From contig RPFO01002010.1 of assembly GCA_009746045.1 (NCBI GenBank), positions 1-63,278 on the forward strand: a stretch of DNA of 63,278 bases, written 5' to 3'. This document shows positions 24,248-34,740 of this stretch, one piece after another. Each line of letters opens with the position of its first letter. The stretch's first letter is position 1. This DNA comes from Mesostigma viride (taxonomy: Eukaryota > Streptophyta > Mesostigmatophyceae > Mesostigmatales > Mesostigmataceae). A program made the position numbers and the translations under genes. Below the pieces are notes generated by a model, which saw only the letters and a program-made list of their open reading frames with translations, searched no databases and was not told the DNA's origin.

Positions 24248-27200
24248 CTTGAGCCTGCACACATCCCTGAACCCTGGAGGGTGCCCCCAGGGGTGTGTAA
24301 TGAAGCTGCTAGTGACAGCAGTGAGGGGCAGCCCCATGCTCTAGTGAAAGAGCCTATTGGACACGATGGGGCAAGCTTGGTTACCACAGAGAGTATGCCA
24401 GCTGTAGCTGCAGTGGTTACTCGCCAACGTGCCCGCCATGGCGGTGCTGAGCCTGAGGTAGGACCTGGTGATGTGGACCCAGGTGGATCTCAGAAGCATT
24501 CTGACCGTGCAGGACTGGCACAGGATGGTCAGGATGAGGATAGGGCTGGAGACAGTCTGACAGGCACGACCCTGGTGCCTCCTGTACATAAGGGATCTGT
24601 ACATACCTTGAGTGCTAATAATGACAATAAAAGGTTTTCTCTCTTGTATGACATTGCCTCAAGGTTGCATACCATGTTTGGCCATGCAGCTCAGTCTTTG
24701 CAAGTTGCTAGACGGCTGGGAGGAAGTGAGTTGTACTCCATCTGCCAACAGGTTGCTCAAGCTTGCAAGTGCAGGCTAGTTGCTAGAAAGCCCAAGCAGT
24801 CTCATGCCAGGACTCCTATTTTGCAGCCAGGCCATGTGCAGGTAGATATTCAGAGAATCAGGGGTTTGAAGCTGCTGGTGGCAGTGGACAGATATACCAA
24901 GTACAAGACCCTAGAGATCCTGCCTGACATGGAGAAGCCTACATTGATTGCTGCTCTGAAGTTGACAAGGAGCAGGTACCCTGGGTTGGAGTTGTTGCAG
25001 TGTGACATTCAGTTTGAGTGCTGTGAGAACCTGCCAGAGTTTCCAGAGTTGCTGATTACACCCAGGGAGAGCCACGGCCAGCAAGGGGTGGTGGAGAGAG
25101 CCATCCAAGAGATCAAGACTGTGCTGCTGGTGGAGAGGATTCCAAGGACGTCATCTGCCATTGTGACATCTGCATGGCTACGTTCTGTGGAGGACAGGCT
25201 GAACCTGAGGACTCCCATGTTCTTTGGTGACATTGCCATCAATCCTCTTATGCTGCATACCAGGATGCTGCCAGCTGATGCTGAGCAGGCATGGAAGGAG
25301 AAGCTAGAGGCCAAGTTCCTCAAGCTGAGGCAGAAAGACAAGGGCTGGAGTGTCCTAGAACCTAACGTTGGACAACAGGTTGTTGTGTGGAAGGAACCAA
25401 GCTTTCCAGGGAAACGTGGCAGCTGGCATGATGGGGTGGTGACCCGAGTAGAAGCCGCTGGCCATAAGTGCTGGGTGGCCATTGATGGCTCCCAAGCAGT
25501 GCACCGTCTGTCCTGGTCAAAGATCCGTCCCCGGGGAGGTAATCAAGGAGACCTCTTCCAGGTGCCCGCTGGTGTACAAGGCGGGGGTGACGTGGAGCTT
25601 CCTGATCAGGGTGCTACAGCTGTATCGAGCCCTCAGGGTGACCCTGGCCCGGCCCCTGGGGTACCTTCACATACGGTGGTTGGGCAAGCAGGCGGACAGG
25701 CTGCACCTCCGGAACGGCCCGACACCAGGCCTAGGGGTGTGCGTCTATCAGATATTGTACAGGCTTTGCAAAGAGCCAAGAAGGAGCCTAAGGTGTCCAA
25801 GCTTGTCCAGTTGGATGAACCTGAGGTAGCTGCCATGGAGATAGATACCAATGCACAGGTTTCTGTCATGGGACCTCAGCATACAGGAGAACTGCTGGTC
25901 GGAGAACCAAGTTGCCCCTGGGTGTCTGATTTCAGTGGTAGGACGCATCTAAGGGTGTTGGGAGAGGTTACTGCCCCTGTCATGGGTGTGGATGTGACCT
26001 TCCTTGTCCTAGAGGACTATGATGGCCCTGTGATTTTGGGTCAGAATTTTCTGGGCAATCCTGGGATTTCTATCAGAGCTACAGCTCTGAGAAGAGATGG
26101 CTGGGGGATGATTCCCCTAGAAAATTTCAGGACAACATTTCCAGTCAGGTGCAGGGCCAAGCCGGTCAAGGGTGTAAAATGGGATGAAGGGGAGGTGCCC
26201 CCAGCGGCCAGTTTGGTGATTCCAGCTGTGTTGCACCCCAGCAGTATTGGCATAACTCACAGGAGCCTTGCTGCACACTCTCCTTTGACATATGACCAGC
26301 TGGTCCAAGAGATGAGCTCGCCTACTTTGTTTGAGGCTTGGAAGCTCGCCTTCTCCAAGGCATTGGAGGAGTGGTTGCAGTTTGAGTGTGCTGCACCAAC
26401 AGACAGACGTCCCCCAGCATCAAGGAAGCTTGCTTTGAGATTTGTGCTGAAGAGGAAGGTTGTGGATGAGGTATCAGTGCCCCATGTCAGGCCTGTCCTG
26501 AATGAGTATCACGGCACGGGGAGTCTGCCAGGAGAGGAGCTATACACGCCAGGGATGCTACACGACACATGGAGAATTTTGCTATGTCTCTACGTGGGGT
26601 TGCTGAACAGGGGAGCAGCTATGTCATCAGTGCTGCTGGACTTCAAGAGGGCATTTTTAAAATCTGATCCAGAAGTGGCCAGGAGGGTGTGGAAGCAGGA
26701 TGAGCCTTACTGTGTTGAGGTGCCTGCCATCTGGAAGCTGGAGCTGCATCAACAATTCCTGGTTATTCTGAAGGGCCTGGAAGGACTCAGGTCGAGCCCA
26801 ATCATCTGGAGACTCACGCTGCAGGAAGCTCTGATCAGTGAGTGTGGCTTGAGAGTGTCTTCAGTTGATCCCTGTTTGCTGCTGGCCCAATGGGAGGGTC
26901 TGCCAGTGTATGCTAGTTTGCATGGAGATGATCTGCATTTGCTAGCCCCCACGACCTGGCTGAAGAAGTTTATTCCTGTCATCAGTGGCAAGTTTTCACT
27001 GGGCAAGGAGCTGTGGCAGGAGCCCAACAAGCCTGTAGTGTTCTGTGGAATGCAGGCTACCCTGTTCAGGAGGGACGGGGAGTGGAGTATCAGGCTTCAG
27101 GCTGGAGGAGATTATAAACAGACCATTGTGAAGGCCTTGCCAGAGAAGATCACCCAGGCTGCAGGACCTGAGTTGAGAGGCATGTGGGCCTGGTTTGCCA

Positions 27201-27838
27201 GCATCTGTGGTCCGTCTTTGATGGTCCATAGCAGAATGCCTGATGAGGTGCTTGAGGATGAGAAGCCTCGAGTCATAGCCCGGTTGGTGGAGAGTACCCC
27301 TGATCTGATTTTGTCTGGGATTGACTTTGCCCAGCCTATCACCTTGGAGATCTTTGTTGACAGTTCCATGGATGCTCGCCAGGTTACCAAGGTCAGGGGG
27401 AGATCTGCTGCTCTGTTTGCTTTTTATCAGAGCAGGGCAAGTTTGTTCAGCTGGTACAGCAGACTGCAGAAGAGGGTCTGTATCAGTTCAGATGTGGCAG
27501 AATGCAGGGCCATATGCGAGGGGATCCAGTCCAGCCTGTACATAAAGGAGTTAATGCTGGAGCTGGCTTCAGTTACCCCTTGGACCTTGCAGATGGAGAC
27601 GTTGTTGCTAACAGACAGCATGGGTATGGTCCAGTTTGTTCACAAGCAGCTGGCCAGGAGCCGGGACCTGGATTATTTGTTGCTGAAGGAGTTGGCCAGT
27701 TTGGTTGACTTGAAGCATATCCCTGGCGAGGAGAACCCTGCTGATGCATTGACAAAGCTGCCACACAAGGCCCCAGCCCAGTACAATGTACTGAGGAAGC
27801 TCATGAATGCTGACTGTCAAGTCGGTCTATCTGTCTAA
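24248..27838 (+). CDS. Pol polyprotein: integrase, retropepsin-like, RT, RNase H
   Basis: About 1,196 codons in the same frame as gag, separated from it by a single TGA. The integrase begins with a weak HHCC region (about 24,665-24,785), then core acids at 24,845 (VQVD), 25,004 (QCD) and 25,094 (VVER) with QQGVVERAIQEIK around the last. The D-to-E spacing of 29 residues is shorter than the usual 35. At 25,838-26,070 a retropepsin-like domain shows IDTNAQVSVM (Asp at 25,844) and VILGQNFL. The RT shows LLDFKRAFL (Asp at 26,639) and HGDD (26,921-26,932) where Copia has YVDD. RNase H starts with IFVDSS (Asp at 27,359) and ends ENPADALTKLP. This domain order is compatible with Copia except that the protease lies after integrase. 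Confidence 0.88.
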   Translation, partial: LEPAHIPEPWRVPPGVCNEAASDSSEGQPHALVKEPIGHDGASLVTTESMPAVAAVVTRQRARHGGAEPEVGPGDVDPGGSQKHSDRAGLAQDGQDEDRAGDSLTGTTLVPPVHKGSVHTLSANNDNKRFSLLYDIASRLHTMFGHAAQSLQVARRLGGSELYSICQQVAQACKCRLVARKPKQSHARTPILQPGHVQVDIQRIRGLKLLVAVDRYTKYKTLEILPDMEKPTLIAALKLTRSRYPGLELLQCDIQFECCENLPEFPELLITPRESHGQQGVVERAIQEIKTVLLVERIPRTSSAIVTSAWLRSVEDRLNLRTPMFFGDIAINPLMLHTRMLPADAEQAWKEKLEAKFLKLRQKDKGWSVLEPNVGQQVVVWKEPSFPGKRGSWHDGVVTRVEAAGHKCWVAIDGSQAVHRLSWSKIRPRGGNQGDLFQVPAGVQGGGDVELPDQGATAVSSPQGDPGPAPGVPSHTVVGQAGGQAAPPERPDTRPRGVRLSDIVQALQRAKKEPKVSKLVQLDEPEVAAMEIDTNAQVSVMGPQHTGELLVGEPSCPWVSDFSGRTHLRVLGEVTAPVMGVDVTFLVLEDYDGPVILGQNFLGNPGISIRATALRRDGWGMIPLENFRTTFPVRCRAKPVKGVKWDEGEVPPAASLVIPAVLHPSSIGITHRSLAAHSPLTYDQLVQEMSSPTLFEAWKLAFSKALEEWLQFECAAPTDRRPPASRKLALRFVLKRKVVDEVSVPHVRPVLNEYHGTGSLPGEELYTPGMLHDTWRILLCLYVGLLNRGAAMSSVLLDFKRAFLKSDPEVARRVWKQDEPYCVEVPAIWKLELHQQFLVILKGLEGLRSSPIIWRLTLQEALISECGLRVSSVDPCLLLAQWEGLPVYASLHGDDLHLLAPTTWLKKFIPVISGKFSLGKELWQEPNKPVVFCGMQATLFRRDGEWSIRLQAGGDYKQTIVKALPEKITQAAGPELRGMWAWFASICGPSLMVHSRMPDEVLEDEKPRVIARLVESTPDLILSGIDFAQPITLEIFVDSSMDARQVTKVRGRSAALFAFYQSRASLFSWYSRLQKRVCISSDVAECRAICEGIQSSLYIKELMLELASVTPWTLQMETLLLTDSMGMVQFVHKQLARSRDLDYLLLKELASLVDLKHIPGEENPADALTKLPHKAPAQYNVLRKLMNADCQVGLSV

Positions 27839-28585
27839 AAGCTGAGAGCTGGGTGCTTAAGTCTCTGGATATCAGGCTGGGAGCTTGATTGTACATAATC
27901 CTGAGCACACCTTGAGGGGTGAGACATGTCTCTGGTGTGGGAATGTCTGACATTGTCTCTGATGGAGAGATGTCTATCTGGGGTTTTCATCTCAGTCTGA
28001 GGTTTCCCCAGATCTGTGGTTTGTGGGCGGGGTTCGATTCCCTGGTGCCGTCTTAAGGCGGAGTTTCACGGACTGGCTGACCCATCCACCATGCTGGTGA
28101 GGTGGCGACAGGTCCCCTGATTTTCCACGGTTGGAACGAGTATGGGAGCTTGTGTTTTGCATGTGCTTCGCGTAGATGTTGTGTCTGGTTCGATAAGGGG
28201 CAGCAGACCGGCGCCGACTCCCGTCTGGGGGTCAGCAATGTTTTCTGATGAGCTGTTGTGGGTGATCTGTGGGGTTTCGCCTAAGGTCCTGAAGGTTGTA
28301 CATACTTCTCAAGTTCTTAGCTGAACACCTATGGGCTGCCACAGTTGGCCAACCTCTTGTACATGGGTAACACAACGAGCCTCCCGTGAAGGGATAGGGA
28401 CTCATTGTAATTTGTTTGTGCTCCTGAGCCAGTATGGGTGCTATGTACATATAATAAGGAATCCAAGCTGACTGTCATGCCCAGCGGGTTGTGACTTGTA
28501 GTCGGGGAGGATATCCAGTACCCATTGTGTGTGTTTGTATGTAGACTTGTGTGAGCTGCTACAGCTCAAGAAAAGAAAGGATTGG
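27839..28585 (+). other. 3' non-coding internal region and purine tract of the Copia-like element
   Basis: No gene. The segment 28,230-28,585 is repeated in inverted orientation at 43,687-44,048. AAGAAAAGAAAGG just before ATTGG and the 3' LTR is the probable plus-strand primer. Confidence 0.75.
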
Positions 28586-29281
28586 AGTTAACGCCAAGCG
28601 CATTGGCGTGATCCTGATTCGGCATATCTCTGCGATTCCAGCGGCACCGGAACGAGTTCATTCCGACAAGTATCAAGAAAGTTATGGCGTTCCGACTTCC
28701 CGGTCGCGCGCGAGCGCGAGCCGGCTGTTCTTCTAAGTCGGACGTGAATATTTGCCGACGACATATGGGGTCGACAGTAATTCCTGGGCTGACAGGAATT
28801 AGGTGCTGTACCTACGACGGTATTGGATTAATACGTCGTACGCAGGAAATAGGAACCTTAACCTGTGGTCTGTTGGTACCGCAGGCTTAGTCCTGGCTTC
28901 TAGGTGCAGATGCAATAGTCACTGTGGACTGTGCTCTGTGGTCACTGTGCCTGTATGGCAGACCTACTGTATAGGAGCTGAGCGCTGTACAGGTAGTGAA
29001 TACTGTACCGGGGGTGTTATTACTGAGCAGGCCTCCTAGGCTGCTCAGGACTAGCAAGCACAGTGCACAAGTATATAAACAATAGGGCTAGTGCCAAATG
29101 GGCATCTCTTGCGAGCCCGCCTCACGTGTTGTGCCTTGACTTGGCAAGCGCGTGTACAAGCCTCAAGTGTGTGAGCGCTGTAACATTATCCAATTTTAAC
29201 AAAGCTCCGTTTCCAACCATATTCACACATTGCTGCATTGCAACCATATCCTTCACATTGTGTGTGATAAGAACGTTAACT
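28586..29281 (+). repeat. 3' LTR (696 bp) of the Copia-like element
   Basis: Same AGTTAACG...CGTTAACT ends as the 5' LTR, followed by target duplication CTAGG (29,282-29,286). A third, more diverged copy lies inverted at 42,979-43,686. Confidence 0.93.
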
Positions 29282-29639
29282 CTAGGGACTAAGAACCTTT
29301 GTAATTATCGCTGTAGGCATGTATTGCTGCTTATTCGTTGCGGCAAGATTTCCGGGCCAGACCCCCTCGCAAACGCGGATGAAAAATGGCATCGATCTCG
29401 TCAATAATGCATCTTCGGCTACGCAAGATCATGATGAAACTTTGATTTGACGCATCTGCATAATTTTCTGCGGTCTTATTGCCATATTACTGCATTTATT
29501 ACCGAACGCACGTCGCCATGGCCAACTTGGCGCAAGGGTTACGCGCATCGTGCACCACAATTTCACATGCCGAGGTAGCGTCGGGTACCGGCGGGAATTT
29601 TTTGGCGCGAAATGATTCCGGTCCGTCCGGACCCCTTAA

Positions 29640-30062
29640 TTAATTAGGCCGACTAACAGCAGCATCTATGCCCGCCTCTTTAATGGCGTCTTCATCGTCC
29701 GCATTAACGGCCAGGACCTTCCTCCAATGACGGCGACCCCCATGGATACCGCCGTGCCAGCGCCCCAGCCCCCTGCTTGGCCCCCGCCGTCACCGCCATC
29801 GCCACCGGCATCGACGGTCACCTGCTCCCCAGCACGTGTGGGGATCCGCCGGGGCAACTTCAGCTCATGTATGGCTGCCAGGCTTGGCCGTCCCCCTAAT
29901 ATATTCGTTCCCTTTGCACCTGAGCCGGCGCCCGCGCTGCGAACCCTTCTCTCCTATCAATGACGACGCTCGAGCGTCGCCATTCGATCGCGGCCCCGCG
30001 GCTCCGCGGCTCTAGCAGTGGGATCTGCCTAACTCCCCTTCCCGCCCCTTTGCCTTCGCTCA
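29640..30062 (+). pseudogene. L1-type LINE ORF1, 3' part (right flank of TIR element A)
   Basis: Directly after the TTAA on the right of element A the plus strand encodes IYARLFNGVFIVRINGQDL. This continues the L1 frame interrupted at 19,269. A proline-rich, frameshifted stretch follows to about 29,960. Beyond that no coding is recognisable up to the dispersed repeat at 30,067. Confidence 0.65.
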
Positions 30063-30066
30063 CGCG

Positions 30067-30262
30067 GTAGTGATGAAGGAGACCACCCCCAAGTCTGTGG
30101 GGGCTCCGCGTGTGACCGCGTATGGCATTCATAGCGATTCGGGTCGCGGTGCCCACACCCCTGCCGGTAACTAGGACCTAGATAGCTTACACCATCCATT
30201 CCATCCCATCATTGTTCCCCTCCCACTGAGGACTTATGCTCACGTGACGCAGTCACGTGTCT
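30067..30262 (-). repeat. Short dispersed repeat with CACGTG-rich end, copy 2 (inverted)
   Basis: Inverse of 11,262-11,466 with scattered differences. It ends in CTCACGTGACGCAGTCACGTG and is followed directly by the TTAA target of TIR element copy B. Confidence 0.7.
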
Positions 30263-30271
30263 ATTAATTAA

Positions 30272-32539
30272 GGGGTCCGGACGGACCTGCCCCCCCCCAA
30301 ATTGAATACACATGTTTTGCACTCAATACCCATTCTGGCAATGCAAATTATGATGGGGGACCATAAATATGACCCTTGGGCATGCATCTGGCTACTTGTT
30401 GAGTTCAAGGCCCATCACAATACATGTGCACGGAGCTTTTTTTGGCGCGCACACCCCCTAAAAGCACGGATTGCCTAGGACAACCCCCCCACACTTGTGT
30501 ACCAAACACCATATTTTTGTCAAATCCCCACCCAGACCAAAGAATGGAGCTAATTTGCAGCACCAAAATCGCACGTCTGGGCATACTTATGCAGTTTACC
30601 GAAAAATACGTCTTTTTTGTGACTAAAAAAACAAAATCAAATCAAATACGCATGGGTTGGGCCCAGGGAGATAGAAATAACTTCCACAGGGTGGGAATAT
30701 CAATGGGACCAATTTTCAGCTCATTCTGACCACGTAATAATATGTGAACAGTTATGTTCTTTTGTATGAAAAAAAAATGCACGAAAATACGGTTTTATTC
30801 CAAATGGCTGCACCAATCACAACCTTGCCCACCACCAAGTGGGGCAAACAAGGTGCCAGCAAGTTATTTATCATGCAAACTATCTTGGAATCAAAATTCA
30901 GGTCATTCTGAGCTAGACTGATGGCATAAACTAGTGTCCTCAACTGCCACCCCTCAACCCTAGTATAGACTGGCATGAGCTCAAACATAACCCTTTTCAT
31001 CACCTGCCCACCACAAATCATCAGAATCCTAATATAGACGGCTGCCAATTGAGTTATACAAACAGCCACCAAATGCAGGATCAAGCTGAGCATGAGCCTT
31101 GAGTACTAGAGAGGTCATTCATAGCATGCAGCACCACACTATGGTAGCATAGTTGGCAATCTTCATTGGTAATAACAGAAATGTTTAGAGGCCCAAGCAA
31201 CGTTCAATAGCAACAGAAACATGTGGGATTAGATGGGTGACTCGTACATGCTAGCCACACCCCACACCTCACCATGGTTGTAAACCCGACCATGCTCAAC
31301 AATAAGGTGCATAAACAGCATGCTCATCTACACGTGCTATGCTGACTTAGAGTAGAGGATGATGCCTCAATCAACCAGCAATAATAACACAATGTTCTAA
31401 CCCTGCAGGTTCACATCACCCCGTTCAAAAACCAACCAACAAAACAGAACTGTAAGCGCAAACACGAAATACAGCAAAGCCATAAGAGAAATGGCTTGCA
31501 GCCATCCTCATAAGCATGGCTAGCATCCTTGAGAGCACATTGATTGTGAAGCATAGTGGCTGTGATCCACAAATCTAAAGAGGACACACACGTAAGCATA
31601 GCTTACACATATACAAAGCATGGCCAGCAAGAGAAGTATAGCCACCTTGTTTCCCAGCACGTTGAGACGCACGGTTCATATGCTCGCCAGCTTGTTGCAT
31701 GCCGCCCTCGAGGCATGCCGGGGTACGTGTTGAATATGCAATATAAGCACTCTGCCATCCAAATCCTTCCATATATCATTACATTAACGTAGCAGCTTAC
31801 CTTGATATTACCCAAATCAATCCTAGACAGGATTTCAGAGCTTGCCACGCATAACGTAAGCGAATCGGTTGAAAGCTGCCGGAAAACTAGAGACGTGCAT
31901 GCAGCAAGCGGCGAACAAAACAACGCACCCTTCCAGGAAACCGTGCTGAAAGCTTAGAATAAAGGGATTTCTAAACGCAATAGACTTCGGGGGTAACCAC
32001 TGGATAATAGACGTACAATGGCATGCTATCTTTCCTGACAAGGCGCGCAAGAAATGCCAGCCACCCATGGACGGGTTGACAGCGCATAAAGCAGGACCTG
32101 GCGTTTTCTTTCCGAAAATGACGAGGAAAAGTAATAAAATAAAAGGTTCTTTAACATTTTCAATCTCCCCGTTAATGAACGTTGCTTTCTGCATCGCTAG
32201 GGACTAAGAACCTTTGTAATTATCGCTGTAGGCATGTATTGCTGCTTATTCGTTGCGGCAAGATTTCCGGGCCAGACCCCCTCGCAAACGCGGATGAAAA
32301 ATGGCATCGATCTCGTCAATAATGCATCTTCGGCTACGCAAGATCATGATGAAACTTTGATTTGACGCATCTGCATAATTTTCTGCGGTCTTATTGCCAT
32401 ATTACTGCATTTATTACCGAACGCACGTCGCCATGGCCAACTTGGCGCAAGGGTTACGCGCATCGTGCACCACAATTTCACGTGCCGGGTACCGGCGCGA
32501 ATTTTTTGGCGCGAAATAATTCCGGTCCGTCCGGACCCC
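30272..32539. mobile_element. TTAA-type TIR element, copy B (uninterrupted)
   Basis: 2,268 bp with the same 16-bp GGGGTCCGGACGGACC ends as copy A and very similar sequence throughout. TTAA precedes it (30,268-30,271); the right flank reads TTTT, so the target duplication is imperfect or lost. It shows the empty site of the Copia-like insertion (GCATCGCTAGGGACTAAG near 32,190-32,208). Minus-strand open frames at 30,752-31,093 and 31,835-32,194 are shared with copy A but have no recognisable domain. Confidence 0.85.
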
Positions 32540-32832
32540 TTTTTATTAATGCCTCGCATTTCGGACGAGATTAGGCAGCGTAGGATAGCATTCGTAGGAC
32601 ATCTTGCTCGCACCAGTCAGGTAGACACCGACCTCGGTCTGGCCAGCCCCCAGCGGCTTGGCCAACGAGGGCGGCATATCCTGACCTGGCCTGGCCCCAA
32701 GGGCATTCCTAGAAAGATGGGTACACCTGCCATGAACTATACACAGCAGTTGCTGGCCGACCTAGTGGTCCCAGCCCAGGTTGAACACCGCAATGCCTCC
32801 CTCTCTCTTGCTAATTGGACTGCTATGCAGTA
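32540..32832 (+). pseudogene. LINE ORF2 C-terminal fragment
   Basis: The plus strand encodes RISDEIRQRRIAFVGHLART and then HILTWPGPKGIPRKMGTPAM, the C-terminal pattern of LINE ORF2 also seen at 16.1-16.3 kb. The open frame ends at 32,832. Only the 3' end of the LINE is present. A C-run and TTTAG-rich sequence follow to 33,060. Confidence 0.72.
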
Positions 32833-33060
32833 ATGCAGAACAAGAAGAGGTGGCAGACGATTGTCAAGGCTCACACGCCAGCCCCTGTGGGCAAGCCCCC
32901 CCCCCCCGGAGGAAGGGGCGCTTTGCTGAGTAGAGTAGTTAAGATTTTCTAGATTAGCTTGGAGTTAGCTTAGTTTGGTTTCGCGACTTCGCCCACCTCC
33001 ATCCATCCAGCAAGGGAATACGTGCTAGTTGCTACATGATCTCCCAACGGAGTCATGTTA

Positions 33061-33151
33061 TAATTTAATTTAATTTAATTTAATTTAATTTAATTTAATT
33101 TAATTTAATTTAATTTAATTTAATTTAATTTAATTTAATTTAATTTAATTA
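33061..33151. repeat. (TAATT)n microsatellite
   Basis: About 18 perfect copies of a TAATT pentamer. Confidence 0.97.
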
Positions 33152-34356
33152 GTATGCACTCCAAGATAGTGCCCTACACTAGCTTTCTGTGTACCGACTG
33201 GTCGAAAGGTACTGCCACCAACTTGCAAGTCAACGAGAAAGTAAGCCACGAGAAAGTAATTACCCATTTCACTACCATATCTGCCTTTACCTGTACCAGC
33301 CAGAGTACAGATATACATTGGTATACTGTTACATGTATTGCATAGTGATTAAAGCTGTGAAGTTCATGCCTGAAATCTGTAAGTTGCCCACATCGCGCAC
33401 GAAAGCGATACAACAGAGAGACAACCAGTGTGGGCGACTGAAAACACTTGACCTTCTGGAGTGCTTCGTCCAGCACATGTGCATAGGCGCCATTGACTCG
33501 CCTCACACCCCTAACTCTAACAGGGTTTCCATATGACTCAATGATCGACAACCATTGGTCGATTAGTGTTCACTGCATCAGGGTGCCGGGTTTGATGTTA
33601 TCAAGATGGTAGGTCCTGATGACACTTTAACAAAACGGCGCTGCATACCATGACGGGTGCCTGCTGCCGACATCTCAGACAACCAGCCTCATTTCGATCT
33701 CTCTAAAAAGCACCCATCGCCTGGCCGCTTAGATATCTTCGGCATCACATTTTCGCCGTACCGGCAAGCAACGTTCCATGCAAAACTGACCACTTCTTGA
33801 ACGCCCCCGTGTACGACTGGTACACGCCAAGGCTCCGCGACAACGAGATGGGGATGTAAAAACGGCTGTCTCATCTTATGCAATGCCTCTCATCCAGCAT
33901 GTTGATGCAGGCTGCCGCAAAAATACTTAGTCAATGACACCCTGCGTGTTGGAAAAGGTTTTATTAACGCAACGATCATGGAAACCAGCCTCCAGAGCAC
34001 AGACGAATCCCGGGACAGCAATGCGCCCTTATAAGAAAATAACATTCATCCTGCCCTCATGTATGCACAACTGTTACTAGTGTATAAAGTTCTTGGTTGT
34101 CACTCAGTCAGCGAGGCAGTCAGTCAGTCAGTCACTTCATTCCCGAGCTGGTTACTCGACAGACAAAACTTGTGTAGCCACCATAGATGAAGTGTGACTA
34201 GTCATTTACGCACGAATTGGTCATTCACGCCATAGGTGGACGTCATTCAACCGCGGTGCACCGAGCCAGGAGCCTACACTACGGATATATATAAGACAAT
34301 TTCGGCTGGAAAATCACCAACCAGATCTGCCAATCACTACCTCTCGCACCGAGAGT
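33152..34356. other. No gene recognised
   Basis: About 1.2 kb upstream of the tRNA cluster. Two opposing open frames of 115-125 codons (33,189-33,536 plus; 33,174-33,551 minus) overlap each other and show no domain. Short CAGT repeats lie near 34,105-34,135. Confidence 0.5.
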
Positions 34357-34461
34357 GACTCCGTAGTATAGTTGGTCAGAATTCCTGCCTGTCAAATCTG
34401 GACTGGCGAGAACAGAAACTGCAGCACGCAGGAGGCCCGGGTTCAAGTCCCGGCGGGGTCG
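34357..34461 (+). tRNA. trnD-GUC: tRNA-Asp(GTC), intron-containing, gene 1 of 3
   Basis: The acceptor strands GACTCCG and CGGGGTC pair (one T.G). The D arm TAGTATAGTTGGTCA is plant-like and the anticodon stem is CCTGC/GCAGG. The T arm is CCCGGGTTCAAGTCCCGG. The anticodon loop CTGTCAC gives GTC. A 32-nt intron (34,395-34,426) sits one base 3' of the anticodon, the canonical nuclear position. TTTTT at 34,464 can terminate RNA polymerase III. Confidence 0.93.
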
Positions 34462-34543
34462 CCTTTTTGGCGCGTTTTTAGCAATACTCCGTAACTGCCG
34501 AATAATCGGCTGTCTGTCAACTTCTACCTCTCCACACGAGAGT

Positions 34544-34648
34544 GACTCCGTAGTATAGTTGGTCAGAATTCCTGCCTGTCAAATCTGGACTGGCGAGAAC
34601 AGAGTCTGCAGTACGCAGGAGGCCCGGGTTCAAGTCCCGGCGGGGTCG
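34544..34648 (+). tRNA. trnD-GUC: tRNA-Asp(GTC), intron-containing, gene 2 of 3
   Basis: Exons identical to gene 1. The intron is 34,582-34,613 (32 nt) with a few substitutions near its 3' end. It is followed by TTTTTT. The short upstream motif GAGAGTGACTCCG is shared with gene 1. Confidence 0.93.
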
Positions 34649-34740
34649 CCTTTTTTCCCCCCGTTTCCGTTCCCCATTGTCGCCACGTACCGACGGTACG
34701 GTAAATCCGTCTGCCAAAACCTACCTCCCGAGCAGGGAGT

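Larger units (their letters stand above)
21256..29281 (+). mobile_element. Full-length Copia-like LTR retrotransposon
   Basis: 8,026 bp, flanked by the 5-bp target duplication CTAGG (21,251-21,255 and 29,282-29,286). The empty site is visible in copy B of the TIR element at about 32,198. LTRs are 696 bp and begin AGTTAACG and end CGTTAACT, an 8-bp inverted pair in place of TG...CA. Gag lies upstream and a long Pol frame contains integrase, a retropepsin-like domain, reverse transcriptase and RNase H. Integrase before RT is the Copia order. The LTRs differ at roughly half a dozen positions. The pol frame is uninterrupted, so the copy may be potentially active if the gag region is intact. Confidence 0.92.
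19274..29635. mobile_element. TTAA-flanked TIR element, copy A (interrupted by the Copia-like element)
   Basis: The ends are GGGGTCCGGACGGACC and its exact inverse GGTCCGTCCGGACCCC. TTAA stands on both sides (19,270-19,273 and 29,636-29,639), the target class of piggyBac and Kolobok transposons. Its own sequence is 19,274-21,255 plus 29,287-29,635, about 2.33 kb once the nested retrotransposon and its target duplication are removed. Copy B at 30,272-32,539 matches it. Copy A carries an extra tandem duplication near 20,753-20,838. Open frames on the minus strand (19,646-20,092; 20,889-21,248) recur in copy B but resemble no transposase known to me. I take it as non-autonomous. Confidence 0.85.

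Noticed and set aside
28024-28042. GGGGTTCGATTCCCT, a tRNA T-arm-like B box inside the Copia-like element
   Set aside because: No matching A box or acceptor pairing was found nearby; probably coincidence.
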